55,376 nt of DNA from Brevundimonas sp. AAP58 (lineage in GTDB: Bacteria; Pseudomonadota; Alphaproteobacteria; Caulobacterales; Caulobacteraceae): NCBI RefSeq assembly GCF_001295975.1, contig NZ_LJHU01000023.1, forward strand, positions 1-55,376. Direction: 5' to 3'. The translations under genes and the position numbers were made by a program. This document shows positions 35,798 to 44,008 of this stretch, piece after piece (positions within the stretch are counted from its first letter, which is position 1; each line of letters starts with the position of its first letter). The notes under the pieces are model-generated. The model was not told the origin of the DNA. It saw nothing but the letters and a program-made list of their open reading frames with translations, and did no database searches.

Positions 35798-37192
35798 TCA
35801 CACGGTCTCGCGTCCAGTCGCGGCCTCGCAGGAGCTGGTTCGGTCGGCGAAATGAACGGTCTTGTCCCAAGCGAAGGGTTGGCTGATGAGGCGCCAGGCC
35901 GCGTGGACGAAGGCCAGGCTCATCAGCGACCAGTAGGCTGGGGCTGAGACCATGTCTGTGATCGTGTAGTCCATCCCGGCCCGTCGACATCCGATCGCGG
36001 CATTGACCCACGAGGCGAGGGCTCCGATGCCGAGCACGCTGACAGCAAAGGCGGGCGTCTCGGGCGGCAGGTCTGCCGCCATGGCGATAAGCAGATTGGC
36101 CAGCAGCCACGCCAAGGATAGGGCATGGATCGCCGCCGACGCGATCGCTGTACCCAAGGTCATGGTGAGGGCGAGGAGTCCGCGCCAGCCAAGACCTCGA
36201 AGGTCGCGCGTGTGAACACCCCAGGTCTGCATGAAGCCCTTTAGCCATCGCGTGCGCTGAGGCAGCCAGTGCTGGAGGTCGCCGGGCGGCGGCTCAAATG
36301 TCGGTCGGGACAGCACGTCCAGCCGACCGCCGGCGCGCCAGAGGCGAAAGCCAAGGTCCGCGTCCTCGGTGACGTTGTGGCTGTCCCAGCCACCGATGGC
36401 GCGGAGGTGTTCGATCCGGAAGTGGTTGCTGGTGCCACCCAGAGGGAATGGGAGGCGGAGCCGAGCCAGTCCTGGCAGCGTGACCTCGAACAGCGAAGCA
36501 TATTCGATGGCGAACTGTCGATCCAGAAACATGCTCTCCGTCACGACCGGCGAACGGATCCGCAGAGGGGCCTGGAGCGCCCACACGTCGCGCGAACCCT
36601 CGGCAGCGAAGGTTGCCGCGGCCTCGCGCAGTTGCAGAGGGTCGGGATCGTCTTCGGCGTCGTAGACCGTCAGCAACTCGCCGGTCGCTGTGGCCAGCCC
36701 GATGTTCAGCGCGCGCGGCTTGGTGCGAGGCGCTCCATCGGGCGCGACGATGACGCTCAGCCACGAAGGGAGTTGAAGCTTATCGATCGCTGCGCGGGTC
36801 TCGGGGTCGTCGGCTTCGAGGAGTAGAAAGCCTTCGAGGCGATCTGGCGGATAGTCGATCTGCGACAGCCGCTCGACAAGCTGAGCCGCGATTTCGGCTT
36901 CCTGGAACAGGGCGACGAGGATCGTGTACCGCGGCAAGTCTTTGGCTGGTGCCGGCCCGGGAGGTTGTCGCAGGCTGGCAGCCAGCAGGAGCGCGCGCCA
37001 GCCTGCAGCGACAAGGAACCCCGCTTGTAGCGAGAAGATCAACAGTGTCAGCGTAAGCGCGGCGTCATGCAGCCAGGCAGCACCAACAACGACCGCCAAC
37101 GCCAAGACCGCGATGACCTGAGCCCGTGACGGAGCCAGCCGCGCGGCGTGCTCCCGAAACGCCCCGGGCGAGGGTTGACGCCCCTGATCCAT
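35798..37192 (-). CDS. Membrane family-2 glycosyltransferase
   Basis: The 464-residue protein has two N-terminal membrane helices (about 25-75), a GT-2 catalytic domain (about 85-310) and three or four C-terminal helices. The catalytic set is complete: YDAEDDPDPLQL (nucleotide-sugar and metal Asp), TEDADLGFRLWRAGG (catalytic ED) and QRTRWLKGFMQTWG (QxxRW). This layout is shared with processive cellulose-synthase-like enzymes, so it probably makes or extends a surface or capsular polysaccharide at the inner membrane. No partner polysaccharide genes are adjacent. An in-frame GTG at 37201 is an alternative start. Confidence 0.87.
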   Translation of the reverse strand: MDQGRQPSPGAFREHAARLAPSRAQVIAVLALAVVVGAAWLHDAALTLTLLIFSLQAGFLVAAGWRALLLAASLRQPPGPAPAKDLPRYTILVALFQEAEIAAQLVERLSQIDYPPDRLEGFLLLEADDPETRAAIDKLQLPSWLSVIVAPDGAPRTKPRALNIGLATATGELLTVYDAEDDPDPLQLREAAATFAAEGSRDVWALQAPLRIRSPVVTESMFLDRQFAIEYASLFEVTLPGLARLRLPFPLGGTSNHFRIEHLRAIGGWDSHNVTEDADLGFRLWRAGGRLDVLSRPTFEPPPGDLQHWLPQRTRWLKGFMQTWGVHTRDLRGLGWRGLLALTMTLGTAIASAAIHALSLAWLLANLLIAMAADLPPETPAFAVSVLGIGALASWVNAAIGCRRAGMDYTITDMVSAPAYWSLMSLAFVHAAWRLISQPFAWDKTVHFADRTSSCEAATGRETV

Positions 37193-37240
37193 GCCCTCCA
37201 CATCAATTGGCTAGCGCGCCGTCGCACCGCTCGCAAGTTC

Positions 37241-37269
37241 TTGGCATTGCAGGACTGGGGGCGTTATGG
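37241..37269 (+). promoter_or_regulatory. Putative promoter of the TetR-family gene
   Basis: TTGGCA (37241-37246), a 17-base spacer and TTATGG (37264-37269) lie in the divergent gap. This placement implies that the regulator starts downstream of about 37275, which favours the short GTG start over the long open frame. Confidence 0.4.
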
Positions 37270-37347
37270 ACGCCTGTTCCGGCGCTCCGGCGTCCATTGC
37301 TCACAGGCGATTGCTTGCCCGTACCCCCATCCGTTCGTGACCTGCCG

Positions 37348-37956
37348 GTGAGATCCACGCGCAAGCCCAAGGGCGAGGGCCATGCGCGACGCGCCGAGAT
37401 TCTCGCCGCCGCTGAGCGCATTTTCGTCGAGGTCGGCTACGAGGGTGCGACGATCCGCAAGATCGCCGATGAGGTCGGACTGTCCTCGACGGCTCTCTAC
37501 ATGCACTTCTCGGAGAAGAGCGAGATCCTGCACGAGATTTGCCGCGGTGCCTTTCAGACGCTGAAGGAGGCGAACGCCGCCGTCATCACGGCAGATGCGG
37601 CCCCTGAAGTCCGTCTCAGGCGGCTGATCGAGGCCTACGTCGACTTCGGCTTCGCCAATCCGAACGCCTATCGCCTGATCTATCTGACGCGACCCGCAGA
37701 GGCGCGCGAGGGGGCCGAGACAGTGGCCCAAGGGCTGGGGGCCGAGCTCTACCGATCCTTCGAAGCCGTCGTCGCGGCCGTCGACGCGGAGGGACGGTTG
37801 AACGGCGACGTCCGGGCCGTGGCGCAGGCGCTCTGGGCGGGTGCCCACGGGATCGTCTCCCTGATGATCACAAAGCCCTATTTCGACTGGGTCGATCGCG
37901 AGCTTCTGGTGAGCACGCAGTTCGACGCCCTGTTCCAGGGCTTTGTTCGGCGCTGA
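37348..37956 (+). CDS. TetR/AcrR-family transcriptional regulator
   Basis: The 202-residue protein has an N-terminal TetR helix-turn-helix (about 12-60): RRAEILAAAERIFVEVGYEGATIRKIADEVGLSSTALYMHF. A helical ligand-binding domain follows, with the LTRPAEAREG and QALWAGAHGIVSLMITKPYF segments seen in WHG-type TetR C-terminal domains. The frame is open upstream to 37126 but that part overlaps the divergent glycosyltransferase start region. GTG at 37348 is chosen, with an in-frame TTG at 37297 possible. The ligand and targets are unknown. It diverges from the glycosyltransferase operon, a natural candidate target. Confidence 0.85.
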   Translation: MRSTRKPKGEGHARRAEILAAAERIFVEVGYEGATIRKIADEVGLSSTALYMHFSEKSEILHEICRGAFQTLKEANAAVITADAAPEVRLRRLIEAYVDFGFANPNAYRLIYLTRPAEAREGAETVAQGLGAELYRSFEAVVAAVDAEGRLNGDVRAVAQALWAGAHGIVSLMITKPYFDWVDRELLVSTQFDALFQGFVRR

Positions 37957-37968
37957 TCGGAGCCCGGT

Positions 37969-40050
37969 TCAGGGCGCGTAGGGACGCGGCCCACCATGGC
38001 CCCGTGCGATATCCTGCGACGTCGTGAGCGGGGCCGAGCCGCCGTTCAGGCGAGCCTTATAGACCGCCATGTTTTCCATGACCCGCATCATGTAGTTGCG
38101 CGTCTCCGTGAAGGGGGCGCATTCGATGAAGTCGACGGGATCCACGCTGCCCGGTGAGCCGGCGCGCGGGTCGCCACAGCGTGCGACCCATTGGGGACCC
38201 CGAGCGGGACCGGCGTTGTAGCCCACCGTCGTCAGCAGCATCGATCCCTGGAACTGGGCCGTCAGTTCGCCGAGGTGATAGCTGCCCAGCACCATGTTGT
38301 AGTCCGGGTCCCACAGCCGTTCGGGCGAATACTCCATGCCCAGCCGACGCGCGACGCCGCGAGCCGTGGACGTCAGGAACTGCATCATTCCGCGGGCGTC
38401 GGCGCTCGAACGGGCTCGCGGATCGAAGCTGGATTCCTGGCGGGTGATGGCCAGGGTGAAGGCGAGGGGAGCGGCACCCTGCACTTCGGGCGGAATGCGG
38501 ATCGGGTACTGGCGCTCCGGCATCAGGAAGCCGCGCTGGCTGGCGGCGCGCCCGACCATCATGGCCGCGAAGCCGTCACCGTAGCCGCGCGTCATGTCCA
38601 TCAGCAGAGCCAGATCGGTGGCATCCGGCAGGACGTCGTCGGCCTGATAGGCGAAGACGCGATACAGGCTCATCTCGCCTGTTTCGCCCAGGATGCGGGC
38701 GGCGCGGACCAGTTCATGAGCCTCGAAGCGGGCGCGGTCGGCATCGGTGATGACCGGGTCCGTCGGCAGCGTCAGCGTGGTGACCCCGGCCTTCTCGGCG
38801 GCGAGCTGGCCGTAGAAGGTCTGGATGTGTCGGCCGCCCGCCGAATAGTAGTTCTGGGCCGAGGCGCGATCGCCCTGCGCCTCCGCGGCGCGGCCCAGCC
38901 AGTAGAGGGCGCGGCCCTGGGTGATGGGGGTCTGGGAGGATTGGCGCAGCGTCTCGAAATGTTGGGTGGCGCGGGCCGGATCGTTGAGCTTGGTGAGCGC
39001 CACCCAGCCGGCGAAGAACTCGGCGTCCACCTTGCGCTCGCCTGACGGGAAGCCGTGGCCGGCCATGGCGTCGTAGGCAGCGCGCCATTCGCGGCGTTCG
39101 AGGGCGTCGAGGAAGTAGTTGCGGCGTTCGGACCAGAGGCTGTTCTGGCCTTCCTGATGCGAGGGGGCGGGGGGCAGGGCGGCCAGGACCGAGAAACCCT
39201 CGGACTGGCGATTGGCGGCTCGCAGGATACGGGCGCGTTCGAAGGCGATGACGGGATCCAGCGCCTGGGATGGCGACAGGTTGGCGATCACGCCGTCGGC
39301 GCTGTAGGCCGTCCGGAGCGTCAGGGCGGCGTTGGCGATGACCCGGCGCTCGGGCGAGGCCAGGTCGACCATGGCGCGGGTGGCGGGACCGTGTGGCCCC
39401 AGCAGCAGCATGTTCAACCGGGCGTCGTGGTCGGCTTGCGTGAGCCACGCCCCCCACCGGCCAAGGATGCGGGTCTGGGCTGCAGCGTCGAAGCTGCGGG
39501 TGCGCCACCATTCGCCGATCAGAGCGCGCGCGTCGGCGGAACGGCCGCGCTGCTCATAGGCGTCGGCGAGGGCGATGGCGCCCTCGACCGTCACGGGGCG
39601 GCGCTCGCCGAAGAAGGCAAGCGCCGCGTCAGGGCCGACGGCGGCGCGGTCCAAAGCGCGTTCGCCGGCGGAGAGGCGGGCCTCCTCGCGCGGCCAGCCG
39701 TTCATGGCGCGGATGTCCTCGGACAGCTCGGCGTAGGAAAGTTGCTCGCCGGAGGTGTCGATCAGGGCCCACTCGACCAGCTTCCTGGCCGTCGGATCGC
39801 CGATCGACGCGACGGCGTTCCTCGTGCCGGCGACGTCGCGGGCGCGGGCGGCGGCCAGGCCCTGGCGGAACAGGGCCGTATCGGCGTCGTTCAGCACACG
39901 GGGCTGATAGCCCGCCGTCGGGACGATCGTGGCGGACTGCTGATAGGGCGTGCCCTGACGGTTCAGGTCCGCCGTCGTCTGGGGAAACGGCGAGAGCGCG
40001 GCGAGGAGGGCCGCAAGGCTGGTCGCTAGCATGAAGTGTCCGATCCCCAT
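37969..40050 (-). CDS. Soluble lytic murein transglycosylase (Slt-type)
   Basis: The 693-residue exported enzyme has a signal peptide (MLATSLAALLAALSPF, read from 40050 or the internal ATG at 40032). A long alpha-superhelical ring-like region with TPR-like repeats spans about 60-480. A C-terminal SLT catalytic domain spans about 500-650, with the catalytic Glu in AITRQESSFDPRARS, then GMMQFLTSTARGVARRLG and NMVLGSYHLGEL. It cleaves peptidoglycan to 1,6-anhydro-muropeptides in the periplasm. A TTG at 40080 with an upstream GAGAGGG is an alternative start. It diverges from dapA, 96 bases away. Confidence 0.92.
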   Translation of the reverse strand: MGIGHFMLATSLAALLAALSPFPQTTADLNRQGTPYQQSATIVPTAGYQPRVLNDADTALFRQGLAAARARDVAGTRNAVASIGDPTARKLVEWALIDTSGEQLSYAELSEDIRAMNGWPREEARLSAGERALDRAAVGPDAALAFFGERRPVTVEGAIALADAYEQRGRSADARALIGEWWRTRSFDAAAQTRILGRWGAWLTQADHDARLNMLLLGPHGPATRAMVDLASPERRVIANAALTLRTAYSADGVIANLSPSQALDPVIAFERARILRAANRQSEGFSVLAALPPAPSHQEGQNSLWSERRNYFLDALERREWRAAYDAMAGHGFPSGERKVDAEFFAGWVALTKLNDPARATQHFETLRQSSQTPITQGRALYWLGRAAEAQGDRASAQNYYSAGGRHIQTFYGQLAAEKAGVTTLTLPTDPVITDADRARFEAHELVRAARILGETGEMSLYRVFAYQADDVLPDATDLALLMDMTRGYGDGFAAMMVGRAASQRGFLMPERQYPIRIPPEVQGAAPLAFTLAITRQESSFDPRARSSADARGMMQFLTSTARGVARRLGMEYSPERLWDPDYNMVLGSYHLGELTAQFQGSMLLTTVGYNAGPARGPQWVARCGDPRAGSPGSVDPVDFIECAPFTETRNYMMRVMENMAVYKARLNGGSAPLTTSQDIARGHGGPRPYAP

Positions 40051-40146
40051 TCGTAACGGTTGCGGGCTTGACCCCGGCAACCTACCCTCTCGCGTTCTTC
40101 AAGCGGCGATCGCCGCCCATCCCCCACGCAAGGCCTGACTGTTCCA

Positions 40147-41028
40147 ATGACCGCCCCCTTGTTCAAGGGCGTGATCACCGCCCTGATCACACCTCTTCGT
40201 GACGGAAACGTGGACGAGGCCGCGTTCGAAGCCTTGCTGGAACGCCAGATCGCGGCCGGGGTTCACGGCGTCGTGCCCATGGGGACGACCGGAGAGAGCG
40301 CCTCCCTGACACCCGACGAGCACCGCCGGGTGGTCGAACTGTGCGTCCGTGTCGCAGCCGGACGGGTGCGGGTGATCGCGGGATGTGGTGCGTCGGCGAC
40401 GGACAAGGCCCTCGACCTGGTGCGCCACGCCAAGACCGTCGGGGCCGATGGGGCTCTGGTCGTCACGCCCTATTACAACCGGCCCTCGCAGGCGGGGCTG
40501 AAAGCCCACTTCGAGGCCATCGCCGGGGCCGTTCAGCTGCCTGTGCTGCTCTACAACGTGCCCGGACGGACGGGCGTGGATCTGGCGGACCAGACCGTCG
40601 CCGAACTGGCGGCGCATCCGAACATCGTCGGCATCAAGGACGCGACGGGCGACCTGGGCCGCGTCAGCTGGATGCGGGCCAACATCACGGGCCAGTTCGA
40701 CCTGATCTCGGGCGATGACGCCAGCTTCCTGGGTTACGTGGCGCACGGCGGGGCGGGCGTGATCTCGGTGACGTCCAACGTCGCGCCCGAGGCGATGGTG
40801 GCCTTGTGGAACGCCATGCAGGCGGGCGATCTGGCGCTGGCGCGGTCGTGGCAGGACCGGTTGATCGGGCTGCATAGGGGTCTGTTCGTGGATTCGTCGC
40901 CGTCGCCGGCCAAGTATGCCCTGTCGAGGCTGGGCCTGTGCGGGGAAGAGGTGCGGCTGCCGCTGGTGCCGACGCGGGCCGAGGTCCGGCCCGTGATCGA
41001 GGCGGCGATGGCGGCGGCGGGGCTGTAA
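40147..41028 (+). CDS. dapA: 4-hydroxy-tetrahydrodipicolinate synthase
   Basis: The 293-residue enzyme condenses pyruvate with aspartate semialdehyde in lysine and diaminopimelate synthesis. It has the Schiff-base Lys164 in [11 protein letters not shown], Tyr136 in [10 protein letters not shown], Thr47-Thr48 in [10 protein letters not shown] and the [14 protein letters not shown] loop. Its stop overlaps the smpB ATG by one base. The dapA-smpB pair is common in Alphaproteobacteria. Its product feeds the peptidoglycan that the divergent transglycosylase remodels, though functional linkage is only suggested by adjacency. Confidence 0.96.
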   Translation: MTAPLFKGVITALITPLRDGNVDEAAFEALLERQIAAGVHGVVPMGTTGESASLTPDEHRRVVELCVRVAAGRVRVIAGCGASATDKALDLVRHAKTVGADGALVVTPYYNRPSQAGLKAHFEAIAGAVQLPVLLYNVPGRTGVDLADQTVAELAAHPNIVGIKDATGDLGRVSWMRANITGQFDLISGDDASFLGYVAHGGAGVISVTSNVAPEAMVALWNAMQAGDLALARSWQDRLIGLHRGLFVDSSPSPAKYALSRLGLCGEEVRLPLVPTRAEVRPVIEAAMAAAGL

Positions 41029-41513
41029 TGGCGCCGCCGAAGGAAAAGACCCCGATCACCAAGGCCAAGACCATCGCCGAGAACCGGCGGGCCAAGTTCG
41101 ACTACTTCCTGGAGGACAACCTCGAGGCCGGCATCATGCTGCTGGGCACCGAGATCAAGTCGCTGCGCATGGGCCGGGCCAACATCGCCGAGAGCTATGC
41201 GGCGGTGGAGGGGCGCGAGATCGTGCTGATCAACGCCGACATCCCGCCCTATGCCCAGGCCAACCGCTTCAACCACGAGCCGCGCCGGCCGAGGAAGCTG
41301 CTGCTGCACCGAAAGCAGATCGATAAGCTGATCGGGGCGGTGCAGAAGGACGGCCAGACGATCATCCCGATCCGGCTGTATCTGAACGACGACGGCAAGG
41401 CCAAGCTGGAGATCGCGCTCGCCAAGGGCAAGAAGCTGCACGACAAGCGCGAGGCCTCGGCCGACCGCGACTGGGCCCGGGACAAGGCCCGGCTGATGCG
41501 GGACAAGGGCTGA
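41028..41513 (+). CDS. smpB: SsrA-binding protein SmpB
   Basis: The 161-residue protein binds tmRNA and delivers it to stalled ribosomes for trans-translation. Conserved blocks are [41 protein letters not shown] and [18 protein letters not shown]. The C-terminal basic tail [19 protein letters not shown] becomes helical in the mRNA channel. The ATG overlaps the dapA stop (TAATG), so the longer upstream frame is non-coding. I found no tmRNA next to it; Caulobacter-type two-piece tmRNA is usually encoded elsewhere. Confidence 0.96.
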   Translation: MAPPKEKTPITKAKTIAENRRAKFDYFLEDNLEAGIMLLGTEIKSLRMGRANIAESYAAVEGREIVLINADIPPYAQANRFNHEPRRPRKLLLHRKQIDKLIGAVQKDGQTIIPIRLYLNDDGKAKLEIALAKGKKLHDKREASADRDWARDKARLMRDKG

Positions 41514-41819
41514 TCCGACGAGGGCTGACCGGGCCGGACCTCAGCGGCCGAGATCGCGCTCAAAACCGCGTCTGAACCGTCTGAACTGTCTGAAAATCGG
41601 CGAACCGAAATGTCCGACTGATCCTTGTCGTCAGGATTTCAGACCTGAAATCGCATCTGAACCGTCTGAACAGTCTGAAATACACGTTTAACGGGTATGA
41701 TGGCGGCAGGGTTCGCCTCACGGGGATGGACAATGTCAAAGACCGGGTTGGTCCCAGTCTAGGCGAGGCCTGCGTCAAATCTGGACGTATCGGTCCGAGG
41801 GCCGCGCGAATTTGTGGAG
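41514..41819. other. Intergenic region downstream of smpB
   Basis: This 306-base gap separates the smpB stop from the stop of the convergent secreted-protein gene. It holds the TCTGAA repeat clusters. Past them, 16 bases after the last TCTGAA, is a TATGAT (41695-41700) that could be a -10 element firing rightward into the last 110 bases. It has lower GC than its surroundings. Short ORFs here (for example on the minus strand at 41560-41778) lack a ribosome binding site and reflect the repeats. Confidence 0.6.
41571..41682. repeat. TCTGAA-based 9-mer tandem triplets (two clusters) with a central palindrome
   Basis: Cluster 1 (41571-41597) is three head-to-tail 9-mers, TCTGAACCG, TCTGAACTG, TCTGAAAAT. 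Cluster 2 (41656-41682) is TCTGAACCG, TCTGAACAG, TCTGAAATA. They are 85 bases apart in the same orientation. Between them is a perfect 14-base palindrome TTTCAGACCTGAAA (41637-41650) built from the same hexamer. The arrangement resembles an iteron or multi-site operator. No protein reading of this DNA is convincing. Confidence 0.8.
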
Positions 41820-42764
41820 TCAGGGGGTTGGGTCCGCCGTGCTGCCGTCCTCGGCGTCGTCGGTCGGCGGGGCGTCGCGCAGGTCGCGGTACATGGAGGA
41901 GGACACCTCGCCACCCTGTTGATTGGCGGCCCGGGCGTTGAGTTCAGCCCCGTAGAACGCCTGAAGATAGGACCGGTCCCACGCGGTCAGGCCGCGTTGG
42001 ACCTCCGGGGCGTCGAATAGGTTCAGCACGGTGTCGTAGCTGGAGGGGTCGGCCTCCGGGTCGATCTGGGCAAGCGCCACCATGCCGACGTAGTCACCGA
42101 GGCGACGGACATCGACACCGCGGGCGGCGGAAACATCGACAATGATGAAGACCTTGATCAGGTCGTTGCGCGTTGCGGTGCGCAGGCGGCCTTCGCCACG
42201 AATGACAGGGTATCTCTCATCGAGGGGCATTCGCACCGCAGGTCTGCCGTCCTCGCGACCAACGGGAAGGCTGACATGCCACCAGCGGACAGGCGCATCG
42301 GTCGACACGAACCGGTCAAGCGCCTCGCGGCTCCGCGCCGCGCCGCTGTAGAGTGGTCGAAAGGCGCGAGGCGCGCGATCAACGAGGCCTGCGGCCAGCG
42401 ACGAACCGTCCTCGGTGCCGATGATCAGAACGTTGGCGCGGCAGCCGGGCTCGCCGACCTCCAGGCCCGCTTCCGCCGCGACGTTGGAGACCTGATCCAC
42501 GATGGCCTGAGCGACCTCCGTGCGAAAGTTGATGGCCCCGACGCAGACCCGCCGATGCCAGCGCGCCGGACCCCGGTTGACCGGCGGGGCGACGATGTCG
42601 GCCACGAAGTCGTCGATGGCCTGATCCAGCCGCCTCCCGTCGACGACGACATCTTCGAGGACGGTAGACTCAGGGTCCTGGATGATGGGCGGCAGCTGCT
42701 GGTCCGCTCCGGCTTCCGGGCTGGAGGTCAGCAAAGCGAGCAGGGCGAGCGTCGGGATCAGCAT
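41820..42764 (-). CDS. Unrecognised secreted protein (314 aa)
   Basis: I do not recognise a family. A short signal peptide (MLIPTLALLALLTSSPEAGA) is followed by about 295 residues of mature protein. Two cysteines, in RRVCVGAINFRTEVAQ and EVGEPGCRANVLIIG, could form a disulfide. Other visible stretches are ESTVLEDVVVDGRRLDQAID and KVFIIVDVSAARGVDVRRLG near residue 210. YDTVLNLFDAPEVQRGLTAW follows, and an acidic Ser/Asp-rich tail ends the protein. It is probably periplasmic. CGGAGG precedes the ATG at 42764. It follows the 65-codon SOS-boxed gene on the same strand but has its own likely promoter. Confidence 0.82.
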   Translation of the reverse strand: MLIPTLALLALLTSSPEAGADQQLPPIIQDPESTVLEDVVVDGRRLDQAIDDFVADIVAPPVNRGPARWHRRVCVGAINFRTEVAQAIVDQVSNVAAEAGLEVGEPGCRANVLIIGTEDGSSLAAGLVDRAPRAFRPLYSGAARSREALDRFVSTDAPVRWWHVSLPVGREDGRPAVRMPLDERYPVIRGEGRLRTATRNDLIKVFIIVDVSAARGVDVRRLGDYVGMVALAQIDPEADPSSYDTVLNLFDAPEVQRGLTAWDRSYLQAFYGAELNARAANQQGGEVSSSMYRDLRDAPPTDDAEDGSTADPTP

Positions 42765-42797
42765 GGGCAGGCCTCCGCGTCGGATCAGGCAGGGCGA

Positions 42798-42826
42798 ACG
42801 CTATGCCCGCCGGCCACGACGGGCAA
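42798..42826 (-). promoter_or_regulatory. Putative promoter of the 314-aa secreted protein
   Basis: On the minus strand TTGCCC (42821-42826), a 17-base spacer and TAGCGT (42798-42803) fit the local promoter style. They place transcription start about 30 bases before the ATG at 42764. Confidence 0.4.
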
Positions 42827-42888
42827 CCCTCGGTGGTCAGGGTCTGTGGCAGCGCCTCGTCAGCGCTGCGCCCGCGAGGTCATCGATC

Positions 42889-43086
42889 CTACAGCTTTGC
42901 CAGCGGCCGGGCGTCGATGACGTCGGGAAGGCTCGGCGCCGACATCGGGCCGCCGTAGAGGCCGAGCGAAGGCCGAAAGAGGCCCTCCAGCGCCATGATG
43001 GCGAGCGTCAGGACCCCGGCGGTGATGAGAACAAGGAGCGCGATCCGGCGCTCGTGGGCGGTGAACAGAGACGGTTTCTTACGCAT
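42889..43086 (-). CDS. Small single-pass membrane protein under a LexA-type operator
   Basis: The 65-residue protein has a basic N-terminus (MRKKPSLFTAHERR), one hydrophobic helix (about residues 16-37, IALLVLITAGVLTLAIMALE) and a short Pro/Ser-containing tail. The positive-inside rule puts the N-terminus in the cytoplasm and about 28 residues in the periplasm. GGGAGGGG lies 7 bases before the ATG. Upstream at 43134-43148 is a perfect GTTC-N7-GTTC site abutting a GCTAGAGG -10-like element. I do not recognise the family. By analogy with SidA and other SOS-induced small membrane proteins, a division inhibitor or membrane-stress effector is possible, but this is inference. Confidence 0.75.
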   Translation of the reverse strand: MRKKPSLFTAHERRIALLVLITAGVLTLAIMALEGLFRPSLGLYGGPMSAPSLPDVIDARPLAKL

Positions 43087-43133
43087 GGCAGCCCCTCCCG
43101 GCTGAACCCATCAAACGCAAGCGTGGCGGGCAC

Positions 43134-43148
43134 GTTCCGCTTGAGTTC
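43134..43148 (-). promoter_or_regulatory. LexA (SOS) operator upstream of the 65-aa membrane protein
   Basis: GTTCCGCTTGAGTTC is an exact match to the alphaproteobacterial LexA box GTTC-N7-GTTC; on the gene's strand it reads GAAC-N7-GAAC. It ends 48 bases before the ATG and overlaps by one base the GCTAGAGG -10-like sequence at 43148-43155. LexA binding there would block RNA polymerase. No second box is visible. Confidence 0.75.
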
Positions 43149-43221
43149 CTCTAGCATGAACCGCGTGTGATTCGTGTGTCCGGCGAACAACAGTGACGCG
43201 ACGGGCGGGGTTAGCGGCCGT

Positions 43222-43860
43222 TCACCGTGAGGCGTCGATCAGGGCCTTGGCGCGCTGGAAGATGGCCTCGAGCATGACGGGCGTCAGGCGGCCGGTGTTC
43301 GTGTTCAGCCGGGAGCAGTGATAGCTGTTCAGCAGGGTGTAGGGGCCGACCGGGGCCTCCACGCCGTGGCCGGCCGGTGCGGCGGATGCGGGCAGGCCGA
43401 GCGCCTTCAGCACGTTCTTCCGCGAGATGTCGCCCAGGGTGACGATGACCTTGAGGCGGGGAAGCGACGTGAGCCGATCGATCAGGAAGGGGCGGCAGGT
43501 GGCCTCTTCGGCGGGCGTGGGCTTGTTCAGGGGCGGGGCGCAGCGGACGGCGTTGGTGATCATGCAGTCCACCAGCGTCAGGCCGTCGTCGGGGCGGGCG
43601 TCGTAGCGGCCGGTGGCGAAGCCGGTCTTGATGAGGGTGTCGTACAGGATCACGCCCGCGCCATCCCCCGTGAAGGGGCGGCCCGTGCGGTTGGCACCGG
43701 TGCGGCCAGGGGCCAGGCCGACGATGAGCAGCCGCGCGTCTGGATCGCCGAAGGAGGGGGCCGGGCCGTTCCACCAGTCGGGGTTCTGGGCCACGTTCTC
43801 GGCGCGATAGGCGACGAGGCGGGGACAGAGGGGACAGTCGCGGGGCGGTTCGGGGGTCAT
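43222..43860 (-). CDS. Uracil-DNA glycosylase family 5 (UDGb)
   Basis: The 212-residue glycosylase excises uracil, and often hypoxanthine or xanthine, from DNA. Family features are an N-terminal CPLCPRLVAYR, the first half of a four-Cys iron-sulfur site, with AVRCAPPLNKPTPAEEATCR as the second half. Motif A is GLAPGRTGANRTGRPFTGD, lacking the Asp/Asn water activator of family 1. Motif B is YHCSRLNTNTGRLT. GGAGG stands before the ATG at 43860, right beside a palindromic repeat. The open frame continues into that repeat to 43956, but those codons are repeat-derived. It lies upstream of the SOS-boxed small gene, itself without a LexA site. Confidence 0.92.
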   Translation of the reverse strand: MTPEPPRDCPLCPRLVAYRAENVAQNPDWWNGPAPSFGDPDARLLIVGLAPGRTGANRTGRPFTGDGAGVILYDTLIKTGFATGRYDARPDDGLTLVDCMITNAVRCAPPLNKPTPAEEATCRPFLIDRLTSLPRLKVIVTLGDISRKNVLKALGLPASAAPAGHGVEAPVGPYTLLNSYHCSRLNTNTGRLTPVMLEAIFQRAKALIDASR

Positions 43861-43870
43861 CTGAAACCTC

Positions 43871-43996
43871 CGCTCATTCCGGCGAAAGCCGGGACCCAGT
43901 TCTGTTGTGAGGCAGGGTGTCGGGGATCGGGAACGAGCCGGATCTTGCAAAGCCATCGCTCAAAGCAATGGGTCCCGGCTTTCGCCGGGATGAGCG
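43871..43996. repeat. 126-bp palindromic (REP/MITE-like) element
   Basis: Two 28-base arms (43871-43898 and 43969-43996) are inverted copies with one mismatch, with core CCGGCGAAAGCCGGGACCCA. Each arm itself contains the smaller palindrome CCGGCGAAAGCCGG. The about 70-base middle is non-coding. The element fills almost the whole gap between the glycosylase start and the NYN-gene stop. Sequences of this core are common dispersed repeats in Caulobacterales and Sphingomonadales, from memory. As RNA it would form a long hairpin. Confidence 0.85.
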
Positions 43997-44008
43997 GAAA
44001 GAGAAGGG

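Noticed and set aside
41560..41778. A 72-codon minus-strand ORF with a QTVQTVQT end
   Set aside because: The repetitive peptide simply reads through the TCTGAA DNA repeats. It has no ribosome site, signal peptide or domain.
41028..41820. tmRNA next to smpB
   Set aside because: I looked for an alanyl-tRNA-like acceptor and a tag peptide frame in the gap downstream of smpB and found neither.
43861..43956. Upstream extension of the uracil-DNA glycosylase frame
   Set aside because: These codons come from the palindromic repeat and the true start at 43860 has its own GGAGG and the family N-terminus.
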